A DNA stretch of 64,000 nt, taken from the NCBI GenBank assembly GCA_028714695.1, contig JAQTLX010000003.1, forward strand, positions 1-64,000, written 5' to 3'. The stretch comes from Ignavibacteria bacterium (GTDB taxonomy: Bacteria; Bacteroidota; Ignavibacteria; Tepidaquicellales; Tepidaquicellaceae). The notes under the pieces are model-generated. The model saw nothing but the letters and a program-made list of their open reading frames with translations. It made no database searches and had not been told where the DNA came from. How positions within the stretch are numbered: position 1 is the stretch's first letter; each line of letters begins with the position of its first letter. A program made the position numbers and the translations under genes. Positions 8,270-16,182 of the stretch are shown piece by piece.

Positions 8270-9535
8270 TTATCTGAACTCGATAAACATATCTTTGAAA
8301 TTAATCGTCATTTCTTTAAAGTTGCCGAAGTAGTCCTGTCCGAGATTTCCGTAAAAGAATTTATCCTTGTTCTTTGAGAACTCGGAGAGAAGCGGCGTAT
8401 TTGACAACTTTCCCGTCTTGCCGTTTGCGGTTAGTTCGAGCGAAGGTATATAATAACCCTTGATTGTTTTCATTCCGCCCGCGCCGCCGATTGTTATATC
8501 GACAAGTTTGAGTTTGTCTTCAATCTCGTTTTTGTATGCGTCAAAGTAAGGTTTGTATAACATTGTTGCCATCGCGCCTGAATCGAATGTAAAAATTAAA
8601 GTATCCGTTCCGCGGTACATTTGTATAACCGGAGTGAATCCGTTAAAAGCGAGATTTTGTACTTTGCTTTTTGATGGCGCTGCGGAAACTATGATGCTCG
8701 TGTCGAAGACTATCCGGATTTCTTCGAAACTTCTTATTATGGGATTTCCGACAATCCCTTTTATTTTATAGAAGCCGAAAGACAGCGCCTCATCTGGAAG
8801 CACAAGGAACACGGCGTTGTTTATTGTTATGTCTTTTATTTTCAGCGAAGGGCAGACGGCAATTTTGGAATCTACTTTTACGCCTGTTATTGCGCCGACC
8901 TTCATTTTGGTGTCTATAAGTTTAAGACCGAATTTCTTTGCAAGCGATTCCGCAATAACTGAAAAGTTTGCGCCTGTATCAAAAATGAAATCCGTATCTT
9001 CGTCATTAATCGTTACCGGAATATTCCATAGGTTTGCAATGTCCTTTTTTGCGGGAATGTTCACCTCTCCCGGTTTTGTGATTGTCTGCGGTTTCGCGTC
9101 TATAAGCGCCGTCCAGAGATTTATATCGTCGGGAATATCTTCCTTTTCATCTTTCTCTAAATATGCGGAATAATTTTTTGTGACGAGCAGGTCGCACTCG
9201 AGCGCGTCTTTGTATTCATAAAGGTTTACGTGGTTGTTCGATTTTGCTTTTAAAAGTTCGGCTTTCAGCGAATCGGGTATTTCTTTAGAATGTTCTTTTA
9301 AAAGCCCCGATATCAGCATGTTCGAATTTTTGAAATCCGAAAATACATTTTTGCTGAGCGATTCGAGATATTTTTTCTGCCAGTCGTTTTTATATTTAGT
9401 CTTCGGAATGGCGTCTCTCAGAGCGAAATAATTATTCGCTTTGTACAGTTTGAATGCATCTGAAAAATCCTGTGCGTTCGAAATTGGAATAATAAAAAGT
9501 AATAATAAAAACGAAATAATAAGTTTCTTTTTCAT
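8270..9535 (-). CDS. Secreted retropepsin-like aspartyl protease
   Basis: About 421 residues with a signal peptide (MKKKLIISFLLLLFIIPISNAQ). After a helical N-terminal region of about 130 residues come two retropepsin-like lobes: the first active-site motif is FIFDTGANFSVI at about residue 186, the second FTFDSGAMATML at about 318. Two DTG/DSG motifs in one chain mean it can form a pepsin-like active site without dimerising. Relatives are common, uncharacterised periplasmic proteases in Bacteroidota. MKKK at 9535 is preferred to an ATG two codons upstream. It lies 11 bases after the YjbR gene, in the same orientation. Confidence 0.85.
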   Translation of the reverse strand: MKKKLIISFLLLLFIIPISNAQDFSDAFKLYKANNYFALRDAIPKTKYKNDWQKKYLESLSKNVFSDFKNSNMLISGLLKEHSKEIPDSLKAELLKAKSNNHVNLYEYKDALECDLLVTKNYSAYLEKDEKEDIPDDINLWTALIDAKPQTITKPGEVNIPAKKDIANLWNIPVTINDEDTDFIFDTGANFSVIAESLAKKFGLKLIDTKMKVGAITGVKVDSKIAVCPSLKIKDITINNAVFLVLPDEALSFGFYKIKGIVGNPIIRSFEEIRIVFDTSIIVSAAPSKSKVQNLAFNGFTPVIQMYRGTDTLIFTFDSGAMATMLYKPYFDAYKNEIEDKLKLVDITIGGAGGMKTIKGYYIPSLELTANGKTGKLSNTPLLSEFSKNKDKFFYGNLGQDYFGNFKEMTINFKDMFIEFR

Positions 9536-9546
9536 AAGCATAAATT

Positions 9547-9900
9547 TTATAAAGAGTTGTATTCCTGTTTGACTTTTTTGGGAAGGCTTTCAACAATTAT
9601 ATCGTATGAATGGTCAATCATTTCAAGAATAAGTTTTCCCGGAAGAGAACCGTTTATCGTAACCGTGTTCCAGTGTGTTTTGTTCAGATGAAATCCCGGT
9701 TCTATGGCGTCATATCTCTCACGCAGTTCTACGGCACGCTCCGGGTCGCACTTGAGACTTAATTCAAAAGGAATTTTGAAATTCATCATCATGAATATTT
9801 TATTCATAACCTTGAACACAAGCACCGAATCACCGAACGGCATTCCTTCCGTTACGCCTTTCTTTGAAAGTGCATATTCCCTTAAAAAATCAAAATCCAT
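9547..9900 (-). CDS. MmcQ/YjbR family protein
   Basis: A 117-residue CyaY-like-fold protein of the MmcQ/YjbR family. Typical features are the GMPFGDSVLVFKVMNKIF start of the sheet, SLKCDPERAVELRERYDAI and the conserved HWNTVTING strand. Some members are annotated as DNA-binding, but the function is not established. It heads a two-gene unit with the aspartyl protease. Confidence 0.9.
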   Translation of the reverse strand: MDFDFLREYALSKKGVTEGMPFGDSVLVFKVMNKIFMMMNFKIPFELSLKCDPERAVELRERYDAIEPGFHLNKTHWNTVTINGSLPGKLILEMIDHSYDIIVESLPKKVKQEYNSL

Positions 9901-10162
9901 GTGATATTAAATAATTGAAACCTGTGTTATATATAAAGATACGGATGAAAACCAACAATGTTCTGAGCACAGGGTTTTGTCTGCTGTCAAAATGAAAAGA
10001 AAATATAATTTTTCCAATCCCTAATATTATGTATCAGTCATTTCCGAATATTATCGTTATAGTGGTGTCATGTGCCTGCCCGCCTTCTCATTGGGAGGGT
10101 TACACCTGACACGCAGGTCAAAGATTCGCCGTGGAGAACGTAAGCCTGCATATTTCTCCTCA

Positions 10163-10185
10163 TTCCCAAAGTCCCATTTTGGAAC
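10163..10185. repeat. REP-like palindrome
   Basis: TTCCCAAAG and TTTTGGAA arms around a CCCA loop form an imperfect palindrome. Similar elements with CCC(A/G) arms occur at 36738-36763 and 57085-57110. The gap 9901-10536 otherwise holds GC-rich degenerate repeat sequence (10070-10135) and the 108-bp tandem repeat. Confidence 0.55.
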
Positions 10186-10218
10186 GCGAAAATAACCCCG
10201 CACTTGAAATTCTCAAAA

Positions 10219-10434
10219 CGATATGTTGATACCCAAACATCTTATCTCTTCGATGCAGCCCGCGGTTTCAACCGTGAGTATAGAATGTGCAAAAAAGCAG
10301 CCGTTTCAACGGTTTAAAACTCTTTACGATATGTTGATACCCAAACATCTTATCTCTTCGATACAGCCCACGGTTTCAACCGTGGGTATAGAATGTGAAA
10401 GAAAGCAACCGTTTCAACGGTTTAAAACTCTTTT
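10219..10434. repeat. Two tandem copies of a 108-bp palindrome-bearing repeat
   Basis: Unit 1 spans 10219-10326 and unit 2 spans 10327-10434. They differ at 8 positions. Each contains two hairpins: CCCACGGTT-TC-AACCGTGGG (perfect in unit 2, mismatched or G-U paired in unit 1) and AACCGTTTCAACGGTT. Because 108 is a multiple of three, a 72-codon ORF stays open across both units, but 7 of the 8 differences change the amino acid, so it is unlikely to be a protein gene. The first hairpin recurs at 56345-56363. Confidence 0.8.
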
Positions 10435-10536
10435 CTATTAACCCACTTTCCGTTTTCCATTTTCCCGTTCCGCCTTCCTCTATTATCATTGTTCTTTATT
10501 TTCCTTTTAGGAATATTTAAGAAAAAAAGCATTATT

Positions 10537-11874
10537 ATGAGAAATGATAAACCGTTTTATATTTTAATATTATTCTTCGTTTTATTTTCATTTTCAAATA
10601 TATATTCCGCGCCGGGCGACACTACGTGGATAACCGCCTACAATCAGGAACTGCATTACTGGGCTGATGTGCATTATAAAAAAGTTAATTTTCCGGACAC
10701 GTCGCACCACTACAGTAAGATTGTTATGAAATACACATTAGGATGTCCTGCTGGCGGATGCGATCCATGGGACAGATTCGGATGTCTAAGGGTAATTGTA
10801 GATACGAATACATACTATGAAATTGCAAGAGTTATAACTCCGTACAACATTGTGGGAGCCGGGTATCCCGGAACGTGCACGTATGATTATGACCTTACGG
10901 ACTACATGCCCCTTCTCCATGATTCGGTTAAATTCGGAAACTACATTGAGACGTGGATTAATAATCCGAAAGGATGGCTTGCAACTATAAAATTCGCGCT
11001 CATTGAAGGCGAAGTTCAGCCGAAACCTTTTAAGGTCGTTAACTTATGGCAGAACCAGTATCTGGTTTACGGCGATACGGCGAATCCTCCGTCATCGCAC
11101 CTTCTTCCGAAGAACGTAACAATCGACCAGAATGCATACAGCGTTAAAGCGCGAATAATAACAACAGGGCACGGGCAGGGTAATTCTGATAACGCCGCCG
11201 AATTCAGCGTGAAACAACACGGTATAATTGTCGGCAATGATACGCTTAGTTATCTGCTGTGGAGATACGACTGCATCACGAACACATGCAGTCCGCAGGG
11301 CGGAACGTGGCATTATGCGCGTGCAGGCTGGTGTCCCGGAGCAAGCGTAATTCCGTGGGATACGACAATTACATCATACGTCGCGCCCGGGCAAAACAAA
11401 CTTTACGGTTATTACCTCGAACCTTATGTGAACTCCTGCAGGCCGACAAATCCCAACTGCGTAAGCGGCGTTACCTGCACTGACTGCAACTATAACAGCA
11501 CCGGACACACGGAACCGTTTTACAGGGTTGAAACACAGTTGATATATTACAAAGTAAATCCGAACGTCGGCGTACTGCCTATAAATTCATTCGTTCCGAA
11601 TTATTATAATCTCGAACAGAATTTTCCGAATCCTTTCAATCCCGCAACGACTATAAAATTTGCCGTTAAAGAAAAAGCAAACGTAAAAATGTCTGTATTC
11701 GATGCAGCGGGAAAACTCGTAAATACAATGTTCAACCGCGAACTGACTCCCGGAACATACAAGATAAATTTCGACGGCTCAAAACTCTCCAGCGGAATTT
11801 ATTTTTACCGGCTCGAAGCGTTTGACTCAAAGGGAATTAATGTTGTTACAAAAAAAATGGTGCTTATAAAATAA
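10537..11874 (+). CDS. PNGase F-like secreted glycoamidase with T9SS sorting domain
   Basis: About 445 residues with a signal peptide ending in NIYSA. The central region resembles the two-domain jelly-roll fold of peptide-N-glycosidase F: CDPWDRFGCLRVIVD, YEIARVITPYNI, TCTYDYDLTDYMPLLHDSV and a second sheet with KIKFALIEG-type strands. This enzyme class removes N-glycans from glycoproteins. Cysteine-rich stretches (CTDCNYNS, CITNTCSPQ) suggest disulfides in an extracellular protein. The last 75 residues are a type A type IX secretion signal, with NFPNPFNPATTIKF, VFDAAGKLVNT and SGIYFYRLEA. The ATG at 10537 is chosen over 10489 because the signal peptide begins there. Catalytic residues were not aligned, so glycosidase activity is inferred. 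Confidence 0.75.
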   Translation: MRNDKPFYILILFFVLFSFSNIYSAPGDTTWITAYNQELHYWADVHYKKVNFPDTSHHYSKIVMKYTLGCPAGGCDPWDRFGCLRVIVDTNTYYEIARVITPYNIVGAGYPGTCTYDYDLTDYMPLLHDSVKFGNYIETWINNPKGWLATIKFALIEGEVQPKPFKVVNLWQNQYLVYGDTANPPSSHLLPKNVTIDQNAYSVKARIITTGHGQGNSDNAAEFSVKQHGIIVGNDTLSYLLWRYDCITNTCSPQGGTWHYARAGWCPGASVIPWDTTITSYVAPGQNKLYGYYLEPYVNSCRPTNPNCVSGVTCTDCNYNSTGHTEPFYRVETQLIYYKVNPNVGVLPINSFVPNYYNLEQNFPNPFNPATTIKFAVKEKANVKMSVFDAAGKLVNTMFNRELTPGTYKINFDGSKLSSGIYFYRLEAFDSKGINVVTKKMVLIK

Positions 11875-11902
11875 TTTTAAACGAGGAAATATAAATTTCA
11901 AA

Positions 11903-11928
11903 TTCAACGTTTTTACCGGAACGTTGAA
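11903..11928 (+). terminator. Hairpin after the PNGase-like gene
   Basis: A perfect 9-bp inverted repeat (TTCAACGTT / AACGTTGAA) with an 8-base loop lies 28 bases past the stop. No T-tract follows, so it is either a weak terminator or a repeat element. Confidence 0.4.
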
Positions 11929-12114
11929 GATATAGCGTAATGTTTTAAAAAATAGTTGTAATATCAGCAAACAGGAAAATTTTTTATAAGGGGGTATGGT
12001 TCAAAGCGTTGTTTTATACGGCTTTAACGTGCAGGAAAAAAACGTTATAATACTTGCTAACCGCATTTATACGTTCAATAATTATAATTTTTTCGGTAAC
12101 TTTTCTTTTATTAT

Positions 12115-13149
12115 ATGCAGAATTGGATAATTGATATACTTATAACTCTGGCAAAGATAATTGTCGTTGAGTCGGTATTGCTGACCGGTGTCGCGTATGC
12201 TGTTTTGGCGGAAAGACGTGTTTCGGCGTTTATACAAAACAGAATAGGTCCGAACCGTGTCGGTTATAAAGGACTGCTTCAGCCGTTTATCGATGTGATT
12301 AAACTTCTTATGAAGGAAGACATCGTTCCCGCCAACGCGAATAAATTCGTACACTCTCTTGCTCCCGGCATTTCAATCTTTGTCGCCCTTTCAACGTTCG
12401 CCGTTATTCCTTTCGGAGATAAAATTGTTATCGGCGGGCACGAAATAAAATTACAGATTGCCGATGTCAGCATCGGAATTCTCTACATTCTGGCGCTTCT
12501 ATCGCTCGGAGTTTACGGTATCACTTTAAGCGGGTGGTCATCGAACAGCAAATATTCGCTTCTCGGCGGGCTTCGTTCTTCCGCTCAGATGCTGAGTTAC
12601 GAACTTTCGATGGGTCTTGCCGTTCTCGGTATTGTGCTTATAAACGGTTCTTTCAGATTGGATACAATCGTGCAGCACCAGTACGGATGGCAGTGGAATA
12701 TCTTTCTGCAGCCTATAGGATTTCTGACGTTTCTTGTCGCGTCATTTGCTGAGACCAACAGGACTCCTTTCGATTTGCCGGAAGCAGAACAGGAACTCGT
12801 AGGCGGATATCACACAGAGTATTCAAGCATGAAGTTCGCGATGTTTTTCATGGCGGAATACGCCGCGGTTATTGTTTCCTCCGCTGTTATAACAACGCTG
12901 TATCTCGGCGGCTGGCAGTTTCCGTATCTTCAGACTTTCGGTCTTCCGGATATGGCAGTCAGCATAATACAGATGCTTACTTTCAGTTTGAAAGTTACAT
13001 TTATGGTTTTCTTCTTTATATGGGTCAGATGGACAATTCCGAGATTCAGGTATGACCAGTTGATGAACATCGGCTGGAAGGTTATGCTGCCGCTTGCAAT
13101 TGCAAACCTTGTCATTGCGGCAATATATATGGCACTTCTAAAAAATTAA
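12115..13149 (+). CDS. nuoH: NADH-quinone oxidoreductase subunit H (lone copy)
   Basis: A 344-residue membrane subunit of respiratory complex I, forming the quinone-binding chamber at the junction with the peripheral arm. Diagnostic motifs are AERRVSAFIQNRIGPNRVG near the N-terminus and SFAETNRTPFDLPEAEQELVGG with the following YHTEYSSMKFAMFFMAEY. About eight membrane segments are evident. Length and motifs are intact. Unusually, no other nuo gene lies on either side: the next gene, 10 bases downstream, is a TlpA-like thioredoxin. Either the complex I genes are scattered in this genome or this is a second copy. Confidence 0.95.
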   Translation: MQNWIIDILITLAKIIVVESVLLTGVAYAVLAERRVSAFIQNRIGPNRVGYKGLLQPFIDVIKLLMKEDIVPANANKFVHSLAPGISIFVALSTFAVIPFGDKIVIGGHEIKLQIADVSIGILYILALLSLGVYGITLSGWSSNSKYSLLGGLRSSAQMLSYELSMGLAVLGIVLINGSFRLDTIVQHQYGWQWNIFLQPIGFLTFLVASFAETNRTPFDLPEAEQELVGGYHTEYSSMKFAMFFMAEYAAVIVSSAVITTLYLGGWQFPYLQTFGLPDMAVSIIQMLTFSLKVTFMVFFFIWVRWTIPRFRYDQLMNIGWKVMLPLAIANLVIAAIYMALLKN

Positions 13150-13159
13150 TTTATATAAA

Positions 13160-13654
13160 ATGAAAAAAGTTATTTTAGCCGTTCTTTTAGTATTCGTTCT
13201 TTGTTCCGTCTCAAAAGCGCAGATGTACACCGATTTTACGCTTACCGACATTGACGGCAACGATGTAACTCTCAGTAAAGTTTTTGATAACTCGAAAGTT
13301 GTGCTCGTTGCTTTCTGGGCTACATGGTGCACACCGTGCAAAGAGGAAATGAAAAAACTCGAAGACGTTTACAGCAAATACAAAGACCAGGGATTTGAAT
13401 ATCTTGCAATCAGCATAGATAATCAGAAATCATCCGCAAAAGTAAAATCGTTTATTACCGCTCAGGGTTACTCGTTCAAAGTTCTCATGGACACGGAAAA
13501 GAGAGTATTTGAATCTTACGGCGGCAAGGACGAAGTTCCTTATTCATTAATGATTAATAAAAACAAAGACATTATTGCCGTACACATAGGATTCAAGACC
13601 GGCGATGAAAACAAGGTAGAAGAAGAAATTAAGACAGCGTTAGGCATTAAATAA
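13160..13654 (+). CDS. TlpA-like exported thioredoxin-family protein
   Basis: A 164-residue periplasmic thioredoxin-fold protein. A signal peptide (to about residue 20, ending SKAQ) precedes an AhpC/TSA-Redoxin domain with the active site FWATWCTPCKEEM (Cys57 and Cys60) and the cis-Pro region DEVPYSLMI. It probably reduces or oxidises thiols of envelope proteins. It is 10 bases from nuoH and 36 bases from the next barrel gene. The same operon also encodes an Omp28-like lipoprotein with its own CxxC. Confidence 0.92.
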   Translation: MKKVILAVLLVFVLCSVSKAQMYTDFTLTDIDGNDVTLSKVFDNSKVVLVAFWATWCTPCKEEMKKLEDVYSKYKDQGFEYLAISIDNQKSSAKVKSFITAQGYSFKVLMDTEKRVFESYGGKDEVPYSLMINKNKDIIAVHIGFKTGDENKVEEEIKTALGIK

Positions 13655-13690
13655 TTTTTCCCCTATTATTATAAAACAAATTATTAGGAA

Positions 13691-15343
13691 ATGAAGAAAA
13701 TATTACCTCTCATTTTATTACTGTTTATTTCGTCTGTCGGTTTTGCACAGTTAAAACTGGACGTTAAGGCATCGCTCAACAATGTGCTCAGATACGGAAG
13801 CGGAACCGAAAGAAACAACGATGTTGCTTACGGAAAGGAATATTTTGAAAACCTTACCGACGCGCGCCTTTCGGTCAACGATATTATCTTCGGAATGCGC
13901 TACGAATACAGCCAGCCGATAGAGTACGGCGTGAACTTCAAAGGCATTAAAAAAAGATTCATTGAATATAACAACGTAAAAGACGGTCTAAATGTGCGCG
14001 CGGGCGATTACTGGGAAGTGATTTCACGCGGTCTTACTATGAACGTCTTTGAGGACCGTACACAGTTTTATGATACGGGAATAGACGGGGTAAAGGCATT
14101 TTACAAACACACTTTCGGAGATAAACACCCTGTAAAAGTTAAAGCCGAAGTGCTCGGAGGAACGCTTGCATACAACGATTTTGCCGACCCGACACGTGTT
14201 GAAGTTTATAACGTCAGGGACGGTAACTTTGAAATATCCCCGTTTAAAATGCTAAACATCGGTACCAACTATGTTTACGCTTACGGAACGGTTCCGACAA
14301 GTTCTGATACGACGTCGATAAAAGCATATCTGCCTGAAGGATATTTAAGTTTCAATTATAATAATCTGCAGTTCTTCGCTTCTTATGCTCACAAACAGGT
14401 TACAACTGCGCCGAACACTTCTTATCCCGTTCCTATTTCTGCAAAAGGAGACGGACTGTACAGTTCGCTTTCCTATTCAATGCCGAAACTGGGTATAACA
14501 CTGGATTATAAGAATTACAGATTTGACCTCACGGACCCCGACAACAGAAGCAACGACAGACCTACTAAAATGCTTCCGTTTCAGAATCCCCCGACGGTCG
14601 TAAAAGAACATTCTTCGACACTGATTTCAAGAAATCCGCACATCGTTGACTTTAACGATGAAGTCGGCGCTCAGGTGGATATTGTTTATGCTCCGAAAGA
14701 TAATATTACATTTAATGTGAATGCTGCAGTTGCATCGAGACATTATGATTATTCAAAAACAACAAATGCGGGAAAAGTAGTTTATGCAAGAATAGACAGA
14801 AGCGGTAATTATATGCCGTCGATGGACAATCAATTCTCGCCTTACTGGGAATTATACGCCGAAGGCGAATATTATGTAAACAAAAGCCTTTATACAAAAC
14901 TGGCATTCGACAGACAGAACGCGGTGACATACAATTATGTCAATCCGCTTGCATCCGAAATTTTAAAAGTAAACACGATTCCCGTTGAAGTTAGATATTC
15001 GCTTACAAAGGATTACACCTTGAAGTTCATAGTGGAAAATCAATGGGTGGAAAACAATATAAGAGTCGGCGACAAAACATACATGAACAATCTGGTTTCG
15101 GTTAGCGTATCGCGTTCTCCGAATATAAGCGCGACGGTAAGCGCTGAAGTCACGAATGACAACGAAGAACCGACAGGAAAGAAAAGCTGGTATCTCGGCG
15201 AAGTCTCTTACAAGTTCAATTCAACTAATTCTCTGACGGTTTCATACGGAACCGAAAGAGGCGGGCTGAAATGCACGAACGGTATTTGCAGGTTTGTCAG
15301 GCCTTTCGAAGGACTCAGGGCAACCTTAAGTACTAAGTTTTAA
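13691..15343 (+). CDS. Outer-membrane beta-barrel protein (DUF6029-like)
   Basis: About 550 residues with a signal peptide (MKKILPLILLLFISSVGFAQ). The mature chain is almost entirely amphipathic beta strands rich in Tyr, Asn and Thr and ends in Phe (RATLSTKF), as outer-membrane barrels do. The N-terminal pattern (ASLNNVLRYGSGTERNN, then LSVNDIIFGMRYEYSQP) resembles DUF6029 proteins of Bacteroidota; this assignment is from memory of the family, not an alignment. It lies between TlpA-like and Omp28-like genes, so it may be a channel or anchoring partner for them. Confidence 0.75.
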   Translation: MKKILPLILLLFISSVGFAQLKLDVKASLNNVLRYGSGTERNNDVAYGKEYFENLTDARLSVNDIIFGMRYEYSQPIEYGVNFKGIKKRFIEYNNVKDGLNVRAGDYWEVISRGLTMNVFEDRTQFYDTGIDGVKAFYKHTFGDKHPVKVKAEVLGGTLAYNDFADPTRVEVYNVRDGNFEISPFKMLNIGTNYVYAYGTVPTSSDTTSIKAYLPEGYLSFNYNNLQFFASYAHKQVTTAPNTSYPVPISAKGDGLYSSLSYSMPKLGITLDYKNYRFDLTDPDNRSNDRPTKMLPFQNPPTVVKEHSSTLISRNPHIVDFNDEVGAQVDIVYAPKDNITFNVNAAVASRHYDYSKTTNAGKVVYARIDRSGNYMPSMDNQFSPYWELYAEGEYYVNKSLYTKLAFDRQNAVTYNYVNPLASEILKVNTIPVEVRYSLTKDYTLKFIVENQWVENNIRVGDKTYMNNLVSVSVSRSPNISATVSAEVTNDNEEPTGKKSWYLGEVSYKFNSTNSLTVSYGTERGGLKCTNGICRFVRPFEGLRATLSTKF

Positions 15344-15379
15344 TTAATTTTATTATAAATTTTTTTTAATATTCTGAAA

Positions 15380-16171
15380 ATGAAAAAATTTGCTTTATAC
15401 ATAATAATATTGTTCGTAGCGGGGTCATTTCTTTCCTGTGAAAGCAACGATAATCCGATTGTAAAAGGTACTTCGGATTTTAAAGCATCCAGCAAAGTGC
15501 TGATAGAGTTCTTTACGAACCACACATGCGTTAACTGCCCGATTCCCGGACATTACCTTGATGAAATAGACAGCCTGAAAGGCGTTACATTAAATGATAC
15601 AAACGTAATTATAATAAGAGTGCATACAACGGTAACATCGTTGAACGATCCGTTCTATCTGTTTAACACCGTTGATAATCTTGCAAGGTCAAATTATTAC
15701 GGAGCGCTTTTATTTAATCCATATACGGTATTAAACGGAGTTCTTCTGCCCGCGTTCAATACAACAACGTGGACAAACCTCATAGAAAGCAAACTTAAAC
15801 TGAAGAATCAGTTCGGAATCAATATTGCAAACAATTATGATTCTCTTGCAGGAACAGGAACACTTACTGTGAGCGTAGGTCAGTTATCCGGCTCAACTGT
15901 TTCAGACCTGACAATGCATGCGGTTCTTACGGAAAGCGATTTGTACTACGAGGCGCCAAACGGAGAAAAATGGCATCAGAACACAATGAGAAAATTATTT
16001 ACAGGCACTGATGGAATGAGCATTAATGTACAGCCGGGACAATCATCTGATTTTGAAGTTCCGTATGCGATACCTTCGGGCGTTATAGCAAAGAACTGCA
16101 GCATAGTTGTTTTCGTGCAGTCCAAGGGCTCAAAAAGCGTTTTAGGCGTTGAAAAAATTAAATTATATTAA
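15380..16171 (+). CDS. Omp28-related lipoprotein with thioredoxin-like CxxC
   Basis: A 263-residue lipoprotein (lipobox GSFLSC, Cys20) of the Omp28-related family. The start of the mature domain is thioredoxin-like: VLIEFFTNHTCVNCPIPGHY puts Cys50 and Cys53 after the first strand, and FNPYTVLNGVLLP is the cis-Pro-like segment. The C-terminal half is a beta-rich domain (VSVGQLSGSTVSDLTMHAVL). Members are surface or periplasmic proteins of unknown function. Its place after a TlpA-like gene suggests that the two exchange electrons, which is inference. Confidence 0.85.
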   Translation: MKKFALYIIILFVAGSFLSCESNDNPIVKGTSDFKASSKVLIEFFTNHTCVNCPIPGHYLDEIDSLKGVTLNDTNVIIIRVHTTVTSLNDPFYLFNTVDNLARSNYYGALLFNPYTVLNGVLLPAFNTTTWTNLIESKLKLKNQFGINIANNYDSLAGTGTLTVSVGQLSGSTVSDLTMHAVLTESDLYYEAPNGEKWHQNTMRKLFTGTDGMSINVQPGQSSDFEVPYAIPSGVIAKNCSIVVFVQSKGSKSVLGVEKIKLY

Positions 16172-16182
16172 ATCATCCGCTT

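Noticed and set aside
10223-10441. 72-codon ORF made of two 36-residue repeats
   Set aside because: It is exactly the 108-bp DNA repeat read in frame; nearly all differences between units change amino acids while hairpins are maintained, so it is not treated as a gene.
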